A stretch of 64,000 nucleotides of DNA from Congeria kusceri (taxonomy: Eukaryota; Mollusca; Bivalvia; Myida; Dreissenidae): assembly GCA_027627225.1 (NCBI GenBank), contig CM051024.1, positions 76,319,265 to 76,383,264 of the forward strand, read 5' to 3'. Positions within the stretch are counted from its first letter, which is position 1; each line of letters opens with the position of its first letter. Below are positions 12,279-22,517 of this stretch, piece after piece. The notes under the pieces are model-generated. The model did not search any database, was not told where the DNA came from, and saw nothing but the letters and a program-made list of their open reading frames with translations. The position numbers were made by a program, and so were the translations under genes.

Positions 12279-13571
12279 GGACTAAAGGCTCTAAGGCTCT
12301 AAATACCCTTACGAACAATATCAAAACAGCCCTTCTAAAACCTAGTACCATATGTCAATTATTTGACGCATTTGTAGGATCAGTATTGAGCTACGGTTGT
12401 GAAGTATGGGGTTTTGGCAAATCTGCAAAAGTAGAGAGAATTCATTTAAAATTTTGTAAAAACCTTATTAAAGTAAAACAATCTACATGTTCAATTGCTG
12501 TTTACGGAGAACTTGGCCGATATCCACTGTATATCACTAGACACACACGCATTATTAAATATTGGTTAAAAATATTAAATAGCGACAATATTATTATTAA
12601 GAAGTTATACCAAGCATTGTTAGATGATTGCATTAAAGGTAATCTAACTGGTTAACCAATGTTAAATCTCTTTTAGATAGTAGTGGTTTCTCATATGTTT
12701 GGGTTACCCCCATCTAGTTAATACGAATTGTTTCCATCTAGATTTTAAACAAAGACTGCTAGATCAATTTAAACAGTCGTGGTATACTGCTGTTAATAAC
12801 AGTCGAAGTTTGTGCACTTATAAGCTGTTTAAAATTGATTTTGACTTTGAATATTATCTTGATAAAATACCTTTAAGATATCGTATTGCATTATCTAAAC
12901 TGAGAGTGTCATCTCACCAATTAAAAATAGAAACAGGCCGACACGACAATAACAGAATCGAACATTGTAACAGATATTGCACTTTTTGCAATAAAATTGA
13001 TTTGGAAGACGAATATCATTTTATATGCATTTGTCCCCAGTATAGTGACATTCGGAAGACATATTTAAGTAAATATTACTATACTAAACCTAGTGTGGTC
13101 AAATTTATTAGCCTATTTAAATCAAAAAATTATAAAACAGTATTGAATTTGTGTAAATATACATACCATGCTTTTAACAGACGAAAAGGTATTATTAATA
13201 CTGTACAATAGTTGCAATAATTTGTGTTCTCTACAGTAGCATATATTAGTGTACATATTGTACATACATTGATTAAGCTGTCTCGTATTTTTGTCTTATG
13301 TTTTCGTATGAAATCTACAAGTCCCTCCTCTGGGCAAGTACTTTATTAAAACACGCTTGTCGTAACTTTCTCTGGATTTTGTTTTTTTTTTGCTATGCGA
13401 ACTAGAAATAATAAATGTTATTTGTTTTATATACATATTAGTATTATAAACTGTGTATATATGTACATATGTTATAAGGTGTCATGTGACTATTATTATT
13501 ATTCATTGGATCATGTTACGAAAAACATGTATATGTTTAAGTAACGAAATAAATATGTTGAATCTTGAATC
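12279..13571 (+). pseudogene. 3' fragment of a non-LTR retrotransposon (end of reverse transcriptase ORF)
   Basis: Translation of about 12300-12655 gives the region after the reverse-transcriptase palm, with a YGCEVWGF motif, an IHLKFCK segment and VYGELGRYPL. These are typical of the C-terminal part of LINE-type ORF2 proteins in invertebrates. A second frame from about 12699 to 13211 continues with LRVSSHQLKIETGR and then C-x2-C and H-x3-C-type residues, and ends in TAG. The two parts are out of frame, with at least two frameshifts between about 12650 and 12700. The 5' part, including the catalytic YADD region, is missing. The 3' UTR ends with TGAATCTTGAATCT near 13571, and a second copy of that 3' end lies at 16835-17275. 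It is a dead, 5'-truncated insertion. Confidence 0.8.
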
Positions 13572-14052
13572 TCTCAATCAAATACGACGAAATAAACAGT
13601 CAATAGAGCTCTGGCAGGATCAATTTTACATTTACGTTAAGGGAAGGACAAATATCTGTTTCGTGATGTGAAGTTACGATCGGAAATCGTCCAATCTTTA
13701 AATTTATTTTAATACTTTGTCAATTCGTCTTAATAATATGTATGTCTGCGATAGGAGCCAATAAATAGAAAATGCGTCATGTTTAACAGTGGTAAAAAAG
13801 GACACAAACTCCATTTTGGGATTTATGAGCTGTAATATTTTTTATTTTGTACACACGCATAAACCAGTTAATGTCTGTGTACTAAAATATTATTAATAAC
13901 AATATAAAATATAAGGAATATTACTTTTATATATATAAATATCCTTCTCGGTAAAAAAAAAATACTTTAACACAAAAGAAGTCCGGCGGTATAGAAACAA
14001 GTATTAAAAAAGAAGTCCCGCTGCACGAAAGTCTGCACGCACTTCAGGTCGT
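13572..14052. other. Interval downstream of the PLAC8-like gene
   Basis: This AT-rich interval lies downstream, on the minus strand, of the PLAC8-like stop codon and may hold its 3' UTR. I see no further coding sequence. Confidence 0.4.
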
Positions 14053-14252
14053 CTATTCTCGCGCCATGCTTTCCGAGCTGGGCTGGGCGGGGAACATTTC
14101 CATGTTTTCTTGATTCAGGGCGCAGAACCCGCAGAAAATAACCGTAAGGCAGTCGTTGGTCCGGTCACCCCGGATACCCTTCATCTCGCGAATCTTCCCG
14201 CGAGAGTTCGCCCAGAGGATGATGTTGTAGACGGGTACGAATGCAGCCAGTG
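14053..14252 (-). CDS. PLAC8-like terminal exon
   Basis: The acceptor is TTTTTTCTCCAG followed by CACTGGCTGC. The exon enters in phase 1 and runs 198 nt after completing the split Ala codon, to TAG at 14053-14055. It encodes the hydrophobic segment and the RGKIRE and CGFCAL motifs. Confidence 0.85.
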
Positions 14253-15956
14253 CTGGAGAAAAAAATAGGATGATGTTATAGATGGGTACTAATGCTGCCA
14301 GTGCTGGAGAGAACAAGGCAGTCCAAACGACAGCTATATCCCCCGCCGTGATCCTTTATTAGATTTATAAGGTGACTTTGAAGTATCACACTGACCTTAA
14401 TCAATTTCACGAAAATTCCTTAAAAAGGCAAAGTATATATCGAGCTGACACAAAAATGGAGTCTCAAGCATTTGACCTTTAAGTGTGACATTGACCTTGA
14501 GGTGGCAAGACTGCTACATGCCTTCTGCACATCGCCTCAATGGGACAAACATTTGAGCCAACTTTTATGAAAATCATTGAAGAGCATAGGAGATATGGAG
14601 CAGACACAAAAATGGAGGCTCAAACATTTGACCTTCAAGTGTGACCTTGACCTTGAGCATGCATTCTGCACATTGCCTCAGTGTGATAAACATTTGAGGC
14701 AAGTTTCATGAAAATCCTTTGAAGGGCACAGGACATATTGAACGGACATGAAAACATTTGAGCCAAGTTTCATGAAAATCCTTCAAAGGGTATAGGGGAT
14801 AGGAGCGGACACGAAAAACGGACACGAAAATGGAGGCTCAAAATTTTAACCTTCAAGTGTAACCTTGACCTTGAGTTGGCGTGAAAGGCCCATACCTTCT
14901 GCACATCGTCTCAATGACCTAAACATTTGAGCCAAGTTTCATGAAAATCCTTCAAAAGGCATAGGAGATATGAAGCGGACACGAAATGGAGGCTCGCATA
15001 TTTTACCTTCAAATGTGACCTTGACCTTGAGCCGGCGTGACTGACTCATGCCTTCTGCACATCGTCGCAATGACTTAAACATTTGAGTCAAGTTTCATGA
15101 AAATCCTTCCAAGGGTATAGGAGATATGGAGCGGACACGAAAATGTTACGGACAGACGGACGGACATACGGACGAAGGGCATTCCTATAACCCCCTCCCC
15201 CCTCCCGCTTCGCGGCGGGGGATTAAAAAGAGGATGTTGTTATAGATGGGTACGAATGCTGCCAGTGCTGGAGAGAACAAGAGGATGATGTTATAGATGG
15301 GTACAAATGCAGCCAGTGCTGGAGAGAACAAGAGGATGTTGTTATAGATGGGTACGAACGCAGCCAGTGCTGGAGAGAAAACGAGAATGTTGTTATATAT
15401 AGATGGTACGAATGCTGCCAGTGCTGCAGAGAAAATAAAAAGACACAACTTACTACGTGACAAATTGAAAAGTACTCGGCAGTTTAATTAATGATATGGA
15501 CCAATAAGTTACTGTACGTGTTCAACAGTCAACTTGCAGGTATATTGTAATATAATTTTCTGTCCAAATAAGTGGTGCACCTGAAACACTAGTTTTCCCT
15601 TAAAAAATGTCCTACGACACCACATTAATAGCGTTCGCACAAGTCCATTACAAACAAATTACTCGTAAGGTATATATTGTTCTGCCGAAGTTGAAGCAGA
15701 AAAAAGTATATTGGAATATATTTGTTATTTATTTAAATTTTTTTTTATAATTAAACGTTTTTGGTTGAAAACGAGAACATGTATTTTCTGTTTCAAATTC
15801 AGCTACTAACATGTCCTCACCTCCCACGACGCAATGGCACTCCCCTGCGGCCTCGACGTTCTGTCCGTACGTGACGCATGGCACGATGAGCGACTGCAGA
15901 CACGTGTTGATGTTGTTGAAGCATCCGCACAGGTGGTTCGACCACTCCTTTCCCTC
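14053..15956 (-). CDS. PLAC8/cornifelin-family cysteine-rich protein, last two exons
   Basis: Two exons join in phase (donor phase 1 at 15821, acceptor at 14252) and encode about 111 residues of a PLAC8 domain. Visible hallmarks, in order, are W-x3-LCGCF, the CL-x6-VPCVTYGQ motif, a hydrophobic segment (ALAAFVPVYNIIL), the RGKIREMKGIRG loop and DCLTVIFCGFCALNQE, followed by a short polar tail and a TAG stop. PLAC8 proteins (cornifelin, plant FW2.2/PCR relatives) are small membrane-associated Cys-rich proteins linked to cell-size control and metal handling; the role here is unknown. The 15821-15956 exon has no start Met and is preceded by a good acceptor (CTTTAG), so an N-terminal exon must lie at higher coordinates and was not found. 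The intron is enlarged by a mobile element and by extra copies of the 3' splice junction. Confidence 0.85.
14268..14316 (-). repeat. Proximal duplicate of the PLAC8 exon start with its 3' splice site
   Basis: A copy of the acceptor (TTCTCTCCAG) plus the first ~38 exon nt lies immediately upstream of the real exon and in the same reading frame. Splicing to this upstream AG instead would insert 17 in-frame residues (ALAALVPIYNIILFFSP) before the normal exon sequence. Whether that isoform exists cannot be told from DNA. Confidence 0.85.
14338..15223. mobile_element. AAGGTCA-rich repeat element inside the PLAC8 intron
   Basis: It is bounded by short inverted ends ATCCCCCGCCG (14338-14348) and CGGCGGGGGAT (15213-15223), with a GGACAGACGGACGGAC-type tail near 15150. 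The interior holds several degenerate tandem units of roughly 170-190 bp with GTTTCATGAAAATCCTT and TGACCTTGACCTTGA. It separates the proximal and distal parts of the junction array, so it probably inserted into a previously continuous array. Confidence 0.7.
15222..15440 (-). repeat. Distal array of four duplicated 3' splice junctions
   Basis: Four 51-bp units each carry TTGTTCTCTCCAG (or a close variant) followed by CACTGGCTGC...TATAACAACATCCTC. With the proximal copy and the real exon this makes six copies. Because 51 is a multiple of three, the units stay open in the exon frame, but that frame ends at a stop near 15185, so use of these sites would truncate the protein. Confidence 0.85.
15821..15956 (-). 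CDS. PLAC8-like internal exon
   Basis: The acceptor is CGTCTTTAG and the donor is GGGAG followed by GTGAGG. It is 136 nt, from phase 0 to phase 1. It encodes the N-terminal half of the PLAC8 domain, including the conserved PCVTYGQ. Confidence 0.85.
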
Positions 15957-15982
15957 CTAAAGACGAACAGTTGTATAAACAT

Positions 15983-16292
15983 TATTCTGACATGATACTC
16001 TCTAATTTTTCGATAGACAAAGAACAAAATTATCGCTGTTAAACTACCCAATAAACGCAAAAAGTAGTCCCGATTCTGAGCGGAGCATTGTTAAATGTGG
16101 TTATCATTACAATTGCAATTTTGTTTTTAATCATGTTAGAATCTAAATAATTTTTGGATTATCTTTGTTTATTGGCCAATAGACAACTCTTTGTCGTTCT
16201 GATGCGTCGCTATAAAACCGACGTTAAATTCATATGCATCAGAGCTCCAAATCGTTGTTTATTCACCGATAAACAACGATAAATCGAAAAAA
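15983..16292 (+). mobile_element. Palindromic MITE, family A (copy 2)
   Basis: It begins with TCTGACATGATACTC, contains GATTCTGAGCGGAGCA and CATGTTAGAATC, and ends with the CGTTGTTTATTCACCGATAA palindrome arm. It matches 8910-9252 in reverse orientation and 18200-18745 in the same orientation. Confidence 0.8.
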
Positions 16293-16834
16293 AACTTAAT
16301 GTATTGTTCGTTAATGCTTTTGAGAAGGCCGTAATGTTGTGTTTTTTGTTGTTGTTGTGTTTTTTTTTCTAAATATATTTGACCTTCAATAACTTAAGAC
16401 TTAATTTCATTTAGACCTAGATGTCTTGATGTAAATTTGCAGCATATGCGACACATACAACGTGTCACTTTACAACAGTTTACGGGTAATACTACGCTCA
16501 AAATGTTAACATAGTGCAAGTTTAATTGGACAAATGCATTCTGTTTTCCAAAGTCATTTTATCGACACATTTTGTAGAATAGCGGATTGCAATAATTATC
16601 ACCAATTAAATATTTTGTTAAAATTAACAATACCAATTCCCAAATTTCTATAGACTTAGTAAAATGGAGGCACTTTGTAGATCTCAACAAAACAAAATTT
16701 AATTTAGAGATCCACACAGTTTCACACCATTTAAATGGCAAATGTACTGTTTCTTCAGATTTGTTCCAAAAACGTATACTTTATAAGTTAACGCATTATA
16801 AAAATAATATAGCAACACATTTGGTCCCTTAGAA
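16293..16834. other. Gene-free interval
   Basis: AT-rich sequence. The part nearest 16835 may be the body of the retrotransposon whose 3' end follows, but I cannot recognise its protein in it. Confidence 0.4.
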
Positions 16835-17275
16835 TTAGAAATAATAAAAGTTATAAGTGTCTGTATGCATAATACTATTATAAATCGTGCATAAATGTAC
16901 ATATGTTAATAGTTGATATGTGACTATTATTATATTATTTCATTGGATCATGTTTCGAGAATATGTATGTGTTTAAGTAACGAAATATATATATGAGGCG
17001 TGTCGTAGGAACACCGGGCTTAATGCATGTGCGTAAAGTGTCGCCCCAGATTAGCCTGTGCATTTCGCACAGGCTAATCCAGGACGGCACTTTCCGCCTC
17101 CAGTGGATTTATATTTAGAAGAGACTTCCTTAAAACAGAAAATACCATAAAAGCGGAAAGTGCCGTCCCGGACAATACTTTGTGGACTGCAAAGGCTAAT
17201 CATGGACGACACTTTCCGCACATGCATTAAGCCTGGTTTTCCCACGACACTCCTCATACTGAATCTTGAATCTTA
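16835..17275 (+). mobile_element. 3' end of the same non-LTR retrotransposon, interrupted by a MITE
   Basis: Segments such as TATTTCATTGGATCATGTTT and GTGTTTAAGTAACGAAATA, and the terminal TGAATCTTGAATCT, match 13408-13571. The family B MITE at 16993-17256 sits between the GAAATA block and the terminal repeat, so the MITE inserted after the retrotransposon did. Confidence 0.75.
16993..17256. mobile_element. Palindromic MITE, family B (copy 1)
   Basis: The terminal inverted repeats GAGGCGTGTCGTAGGAACAC and GTTTTCCCACGACACTCCTC enclose CTTAATGCATGTGCG and CGCACATGCATTAAG, and internal hairpins around GGCTAATC and GGACGGCACTTTCCGC. There is no coding capacity. The shorter copy is at 18373-18583. 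Confidence 0.85.
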
Positions 17276-18199
17276 CAACAGTCTGTTACCGTGGGAATAA
17301 ACCTACCTTCATACAGTGTATAAAGTACACAGGTACTATAGCAACAATGTGTGTACTTAACTAGTATATGTTCAGAGATCATTAAATATTTTGCTTCAAG
17401 TTTAGAGGAACGGGAATACTCAAATCACAAATGGGAATATGGTAAATTTAACAGAAATTACCCCGGTGCATACACACCTCCTGTTCTGTTCTTCAAATAT
17501 AACGCTTATCTGGTCCCATTAAAAAAACTCTCATATTTCATATTTAGCCCGTACAGTTATTGAAATATTCAACAGCGATCTGAAAAACGAAGGTAAGTGT
17601 CGCTAGCACCGTTTTAGGATAATCGTTATCGATTTATTGGGTATCCAGCAATAACTGCTATTGAAGTTCATCGTCCAACAAATATCGTTTATCTGTATTG
17701 ATTCTTATTGAGTGGTATTTTTTTTACATTATGAGAATGTAGCGGCTTATCGCCAGAAAAAAAGATTGATATTTTTGAAAGAAACAGTAATGTAAAGATA
17801 CGCACAGACATACAGATTAACAAATATGTAAGGTTGTACATAATCCCAATACCATAGTTAGGAATAACTGTAATTAAGTATGTAAACAATGAAAAAAATG
17901 CGAATCGCACGCAGAGCTCTGTTATGAAATAAGTGGTTTACGATAAAATAAAAACCCGTATATTTATGTTAAATTTATTGTTCAGAAGAAAATAATGGTT
18001 CAACTCAAAACCAAGAACAAGTACGGATACATTTAAAGCCAAATACGTATACTTTATTTACGAAAATTATTTCAAAACAACAGTATATGTTACACAATTT
18101 TAATTTATCTAGGATATACATATACCATTTAGTTATATCTGATTTGACATTCAATTGTTATTCTATATACTCGGACATATGTTATTGTACATGCGTATA
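17276..18199. other. Gene-free interval
   Basis: No protein family, RNA gene or clear repeat is recognised. It lies upstream, on the minus strand, of the two PLAC8-like exons and could hold the missing first exon, but no convincing start-plus-donor was found. Confidence 0.4.
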
Positions 18200-18745
18200 A
18201 CGAGTTCTAACATGATACTCGCTAATTGTAAGATATAGACAAAGAACTTAATTATCGTTGTTAAACTTCCGATAAACAACTCGAAAAGAAGTTCCGATTC
18301 TGAGCGGAGCAAAGTACAAAGTAGTTCCAATTACAATTGCAAAAATATATATCGAATCATTTTAGAATAGAAATGAGGTGCGTCGTGGGAACACCGGTCT
18401 TAATGCATGTGCGTAAAGTGTCGTGCCGGTTAGCCTGTGCAGTCCGCACAGGCTAATCCGGGACGGCACTTTCCGCTTTTATGGTATCTTCTGTTTTAAG
18501 AAAGTCTCTTCTAAACATAAATCCACTGGAGGCGGAAAGACACTTTACGCACATGCATTAAGACCGGTTTTTCCACGATAGACCTAAAATAATTTTCGAA
18601 TTATCGTTGTTTATCGGCCAATAAACAACTCTTTGTCGTTCTGATGCGTGGCTATTAAACAACTCGGGCTCATGCCCTTGTGGTTTAATTTCTATGCATC
18701 AAAACTCCAAATCGTTGTTTATTGACCGATAAACAACGATACATA
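18200..18745 (+). mobile_element. Palindromic MITE, family A (copy 3), split by a family B insertion
   Basis: The left half (18200-18372) and right half (18584-18745) match the continuous copy at 15983-16292. The gap is filled exactly by a family B element. Confidence 0.8.
18373..18583. mobile_element. Palindromic MITE, family B (copy 2), nested
   Basis: It carries the same ends as the copy at 16993-17256 (GAGGTGCGTCGTGGGAACAC on the left). The interior hairpin includes GTTAGCCTGTGCAGTCCGCA. Confidence 0.85.
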
Positions 18746-19191
18746 CAAATTATTTCTTATTTAAATTAGGCGATGTAATATCAGTGTTGTCCAAGTGAAA
18801 CTGTATATCGAACTCAGAACGCGTCATTATTTTCGACCAAAAAATAAAATAAAAAATGAATACAAGAAAAAAAAAACAATTGAAAGATATATGCACATGT
18901 ATATCGCACAATGCTCTTATATTAAACATCGATCGCACGGAGTTGAACATAACGGTTATAAGCAAAATAAGTTATACCAAATGCACAAAGCTATATGAAA
19001 TTTATATAAATTATAATAAAGTTTATTTATAAACTATCAAATTATGTTACCTTTATGGTGGCCATTGTTAACCCGCTATGTGTATCCCGTTCGATATAAC
19101 ACTGAACGCTTGCTCCCTACCATTACCCGGGTATATAGTAGTAGCGGCCAGTTTCGAAATATTTATAATCCAATGGCGCTGTCGAAACATG
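18746..19191. other. Gene-free interval left of the composite element
   Basis: AT-rich sequence. I see no supported gene or repeat. Confidence 0.4.
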
Positions 19192-19665
19192 TAGGTCACA
19201 ATATACTAAAAGATTTCCTTAACAAATTCAATGTAAAAGCAATAAATTCAACAAAAAATAAACTCAACATTTTGCGCGTAGAGACCCTCATAACCATACC
19301 TTTTCTTAAAGAGCATTCCGAGCCGAATTGATTTAGACAATAAAAAAGATAGGTCATGTGATATGTAAGAAAGAACTCGACGCGAATCAAAGTTCACTGT
19401 TTTACGGCCATCTTTTTACCGGATACTCTCCAGTTGAAGGTATACTGCCAACTGTCAAAGTCTCGTCATGTAGTCTCCAACCTTCAAGCGAAACAGTGAA
19501 TTTTTAGTACACAACAATGTTTTTCCTACCACACGTACAAAGAAATATTCAAAAATAAAGTCATGGCAAGTGACTATACAGAAAATTGTGTCTTCAAATA
19601 AATGGTGTTGATTTATTTAGAGAGTATAGCATTGCACACCTGAAATATTTAGTATACTGTAACCT
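19192..19665 (+). repeat. 474-bp flanking repeat, left copy
   Basis: It matches 22986-23459 throughout by eye and carries imperfect terminal inverted repeats of about 25 bp. An internal hairpin pairs TTCACTGTTT (about 19392) with AAACAGTGAA (about 19491). It has no coding capacity. Confidence 0.9.
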
Positions 19666-20382
19666 ATAAGAGAAATTTGTTCTCATTAAAATTAGTTTTT
19701 CTTGCATATAATTATCTTCCCATGCATATTGCACCAATATATTAAGTTTGGCTTGTATATCTGTCCATTTGGCCATTTTATTTCATATTTTCAAACACAG
19801 GTGATTTTGGTCGGAAGCCGGTGATTTCAAGCGTCTTGAAGCTTAAATGTCCCTCTAACAATTAAAGCTGATATTTGCAATATTTGTGACAAAATACCCA
19901 AACAAACCAAACAAACATGTATGGGGGGCTTATGTGGGGTGAGGAGAGAATGACTTTGTTAGATATGTTTACTCTAAGCCATTTTGATAATGTATTTTTT
20001 GTGTATTTTTTAAAAAAAATCACCCCAAAAATGTAAATTTTATAGAAAAAAAATTCCAATTTCATCCAAGACAATTAACAAATTAGTCAAAATGGGAGAT
20101 CAAAGATACTTTGAAGTGTAGAAATCAATCAGCTTCCAGTAATTGCTTGTTTCAAACCAATAAAGTGTAAAATCTTTAAAGCACCTTGTTTGTCGCAGCC
20201 TCTTTAATTACAGGCCACCAATTATATATTCTAGTATATAATGTCATGAGTGCCTTTAAACTGCAGCAGGTGGTCAATTTGCATTGCCTGCTCACATTTA
20301 GAGGTTTAAGGGAATACAAAATTGCATATTTTGGGCACAAAATAAGTACTTTGACTTTTTTTAAGGTGGCAATCTGGTCAAA
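19666..20382. other. Leader region of the transposase gene
   Basis: About 700 bp between the left repeat and the transposase ATG. It should hold the promoter, but I recognise no TATA box or initiator with confidence. No terminal inverted repeat matching the far side of the element was found here. Confidence 0.4.
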
Positions 20383-22341
20383 ATGGGGTTCATAACCAAG
20401 CAAAAGAAAAAGTTGCTCAATGTTGGTTTTAAACGAGGTGGGACTAGTCCGGTGAAGGGGAAAAAACATAATTATGAAAGAAGGTCAAATTCCAACACAA
20501 CCTATGTAAGGTTAGAAAGGTCATCCTTTGAAGCACGGGTAGCTAACAATGACAAGGTTCTTACTTTTCGGGATGTAGACGGCTCTCAAACCCCAGCTAA
20601 GCCCTTGCGTCCGAGAGCGAACAAGATTCGCTATGTAGACCTGTTACGGGTTCCTGCTCCATCAAAAGTCCATCCCGACTTACTTACGAACAAGGTCTAT
20701 GTCCCCGCCCTACTCCAGTCTATGATGTCCTCTGAAAATAGAAAGCATAGGTTAAGAAGTGATAAATGTAGGGGCGACTTGGTAATTGACGGCAGTGCTT
20801 CCATAAAGTGGGGCTTAGGCTGGGAGGAAAGGTTAAAATGTACAAGATGCAGATATGTAGGCAAGCATTATAAGCTTTACAATGAGGTTCCATCAAGTAC
20901 CAGGGCCAGAAAGGCAGCTCAGATCAATGTAGGCTTCCAAATAGGTGTTGCAAGTACTTCTATTGGGAACACAGGTTCCCGCAGAATTCTCAACACAACC
21001 AATATCATTGCTCCCTCTCCACTTGCTATGCAAAAACAAGCAAATAAGGTCAATACTGCCCTTAAATCCCTAAATGAGAGAAGCATGTACCAGATTAGAG
21101 AAAACTTAGTTGCTGAAAATGCCAAAATTGGTCAAAAAGATCCCTCTAAGGTAAATGTTGAAGGGGACACTTGCTACAACAATCCAATTTTTAACTCTGA
21201 CGCGACACCCTTTCAAGCCGGAACTATTGCCATAAGCACTATGTGTGAAAACAATACCAGAAACAAGCAAATTGTAGTGGTACAAGTAGCAAATGAACTA
21301 TGCAGGACTGCATCAATGCTTAGGAATAAGGGTAAACCTGTTCAGTGCCCCAATCATAGGGGGCATTGTTCTGCAAATGTTTCAGAGAGGGAACCAATAG
21401 GTGATGAAGGCAAATGGAATAGGTTGTTAGGTGACCAGATCTCTAAGGACATCAAAATAGCAAATTTCACTTGTGATGGGGACAGTAGGGCATTCCAAGG
21501 TGTTCGTAACTCTCACGGTCACAATGTGGGTCATCTTAAGGATCTGAGGCACCTAGGCAACTCGCTGAAGCGCGAGCTCAACAAAGCGCCTTTCTCAAAG
21601 GGCATGCTCAAGGGTCATTCCAAGTCTAATATCAGGAGTCGGTTCGCTCTCTCGGTCAAAGCTAGGTGTATGGCTGAGCTTAAAGCTGCCCACAATAAAC
21701 ACCAGGGTGACATCAAGGTTCTAAAGAAGGTCATGGTTGATGTAATCGCAACCATTGTTCTATGCTTCAGTGGTTACTGCGGTACTCATTGTGCAAAGTA
21801 CAGTTATGTCTGTGCTGGTACAAATAGGCAAGCTAAGAATTTCATGCCAGACAATGTCAAGGTTAAAATGGTTGACAGTGACCAACAAGTCCTTAAAAAA
21901 TGCATTGAAATGGTTTTAGGTCCAGCTGCTCTTGACGCTACCAAACTTTTAACCACAACCCAAAAAAGTGAAGCAGTAAACAGGTCGTACCAAGCTGTCA
22001 ATCCTAAAACTGTGACTTTCTCACGCAACTGTGTAGGTCGAATTCACGGGCAGGTTCACAAATTAAACAATGGCTATGCTGACTCTGTAATTGCAAAAAC
22101 CACTGAACTAAATGCTAACCTTACCCAGGGGTCAAAGATTATTAAGCAGATAGCATATGAGGACCGCAACGACCTTAACCGAAAGCAAACATCCGCTACC
22201 AACAAAGCACGAGCTTTACGTGCCAGGACGCGGAATTATCGATACAAACTGCATGAGGAATTACACTACGGCAAGGGCATGAGTGACCCCAAACCTGATT
22301 ATGACAGTCTTCCACACCTTAAGCATCATAAATATGCTTAG
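20383..22341 (+). CDS. Mutator-like DDE transposase, intact single-exon ORF
   Basis: It encodes 652 aa with no intron. The N-terminal ~110 residues are Lys/Arg-rich and probably bind DNA. A C-x2-C motif (Cys153/Cys156, CTRCRYVG) is followed by a region with the pattern of Mutator-like transposase domains found in many invertebrate genomes: NVGFQIGVAS, then a probable first catalytic Asp (Asp262 in EGDTCYNNP), a conserved block around TPFQAG, CPNHRGHC, and a probable second catalytic Asp in TCDGDSRAF (Asp365, with Asp367). Cys/His residues near 460-475 (GYCGTHCAKYSYVC) may form a metal site. The third acidic residue cannot be fixed without alignment. The frame is uninterrupted, and AATAAA follows the stop by about 18 bp, so the gene may be active or recently active. 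The Mutator-like call is from remembered motif patterns. Confidence 0.7.
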   Translation: MGFITKQKKKLLNVGFKRGGTSPVKGKKHNYERRSNSNTTYVRLERSSFEARVANNDKVLTFRDVDGSQTPAKPLRPRANKIRYVDLLRVPAPSKVHPDLLTNKVYVPALLQSMMSSENRKHRLRSDKCRGDLVIDGSASIKWGLGWEERLKCTRCRYVGKHYKLYNEVPSSTRARKAAQINVGFQIGVASTSIGNTGSRRILNTTNIIAPSPLAMQKQANKVNTALKSLNERSMYQIRENLVAENAKIGQKDPSKVNVEGDTCYNNPIFNSDATPFQAGTIAISTMCENNTRNKQIVVVQVANELCRTASMLRNKGKPVQCPNHRGHCSANVSEREPIGDEGKWNRLLGDQISKDIKIANFTCDGDSRAFQGVRNSHGHNVGHLKDLRHLGNSLKRELNKAPFSKGMLKGHSKSNIRSRFALSVKARCMAELKAAHNKHQGDIKVLKKVMVDVIATIVLCFSGYCGTHCAKYSYVCAGTNRQAKNFMPDNVKVKMVDSDQQVLKKCIEMVLGPAALDATKLLTTTQKSEAVNRSYQAVNPKTVTFSRNCVGRIHGQVHKLNNGYADSVIAKTTELNANLTQGSKIIKQIAYEDRNDLNRKQTSATNKARALRARTRNYRYKLHEELHYGKGMSDPKPDYDSLPHLKHHKYA

Positions 22342-22358
22342 TTGATTGTGTACCTGAT

Positions 22359-22364
22359 AATAAA
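22359..22364 (+). terminator. Polyadenylation signal of the transposase gene
   Basis: A canonical AATAAA hexamer lies 18 bp after the transposase stop codon and before the end of the convergent endonuclease gene. Confidence 0.5.
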
Positions 22365-22517
22365 TTGTTATTATTACCTGTTTTGGCATAAGAGACCTCT
22401 AACAAGTGGCCCTCGCGTCAGCATCAGGCGTTCCTCTACCTGAAAAAGGCAAAAATACCCAATAGAAATAGATATAAAATGAAAAAAAACATGCATTTAT
22501 GTATTTTAAGTGTATTT

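Noticed and set aside
19044..19331. 95-codon open frame overlapping the left 474-bp repeat
   Set aside because: It runs across the repeat boundary, and the second copy of the repeat lacks the first half; it is a chance frame.
20176..20469. 97-codon minus-strand frame overlapping the transposase start
   Set aside because: Antisense shadow of the transposase gene and its leader.
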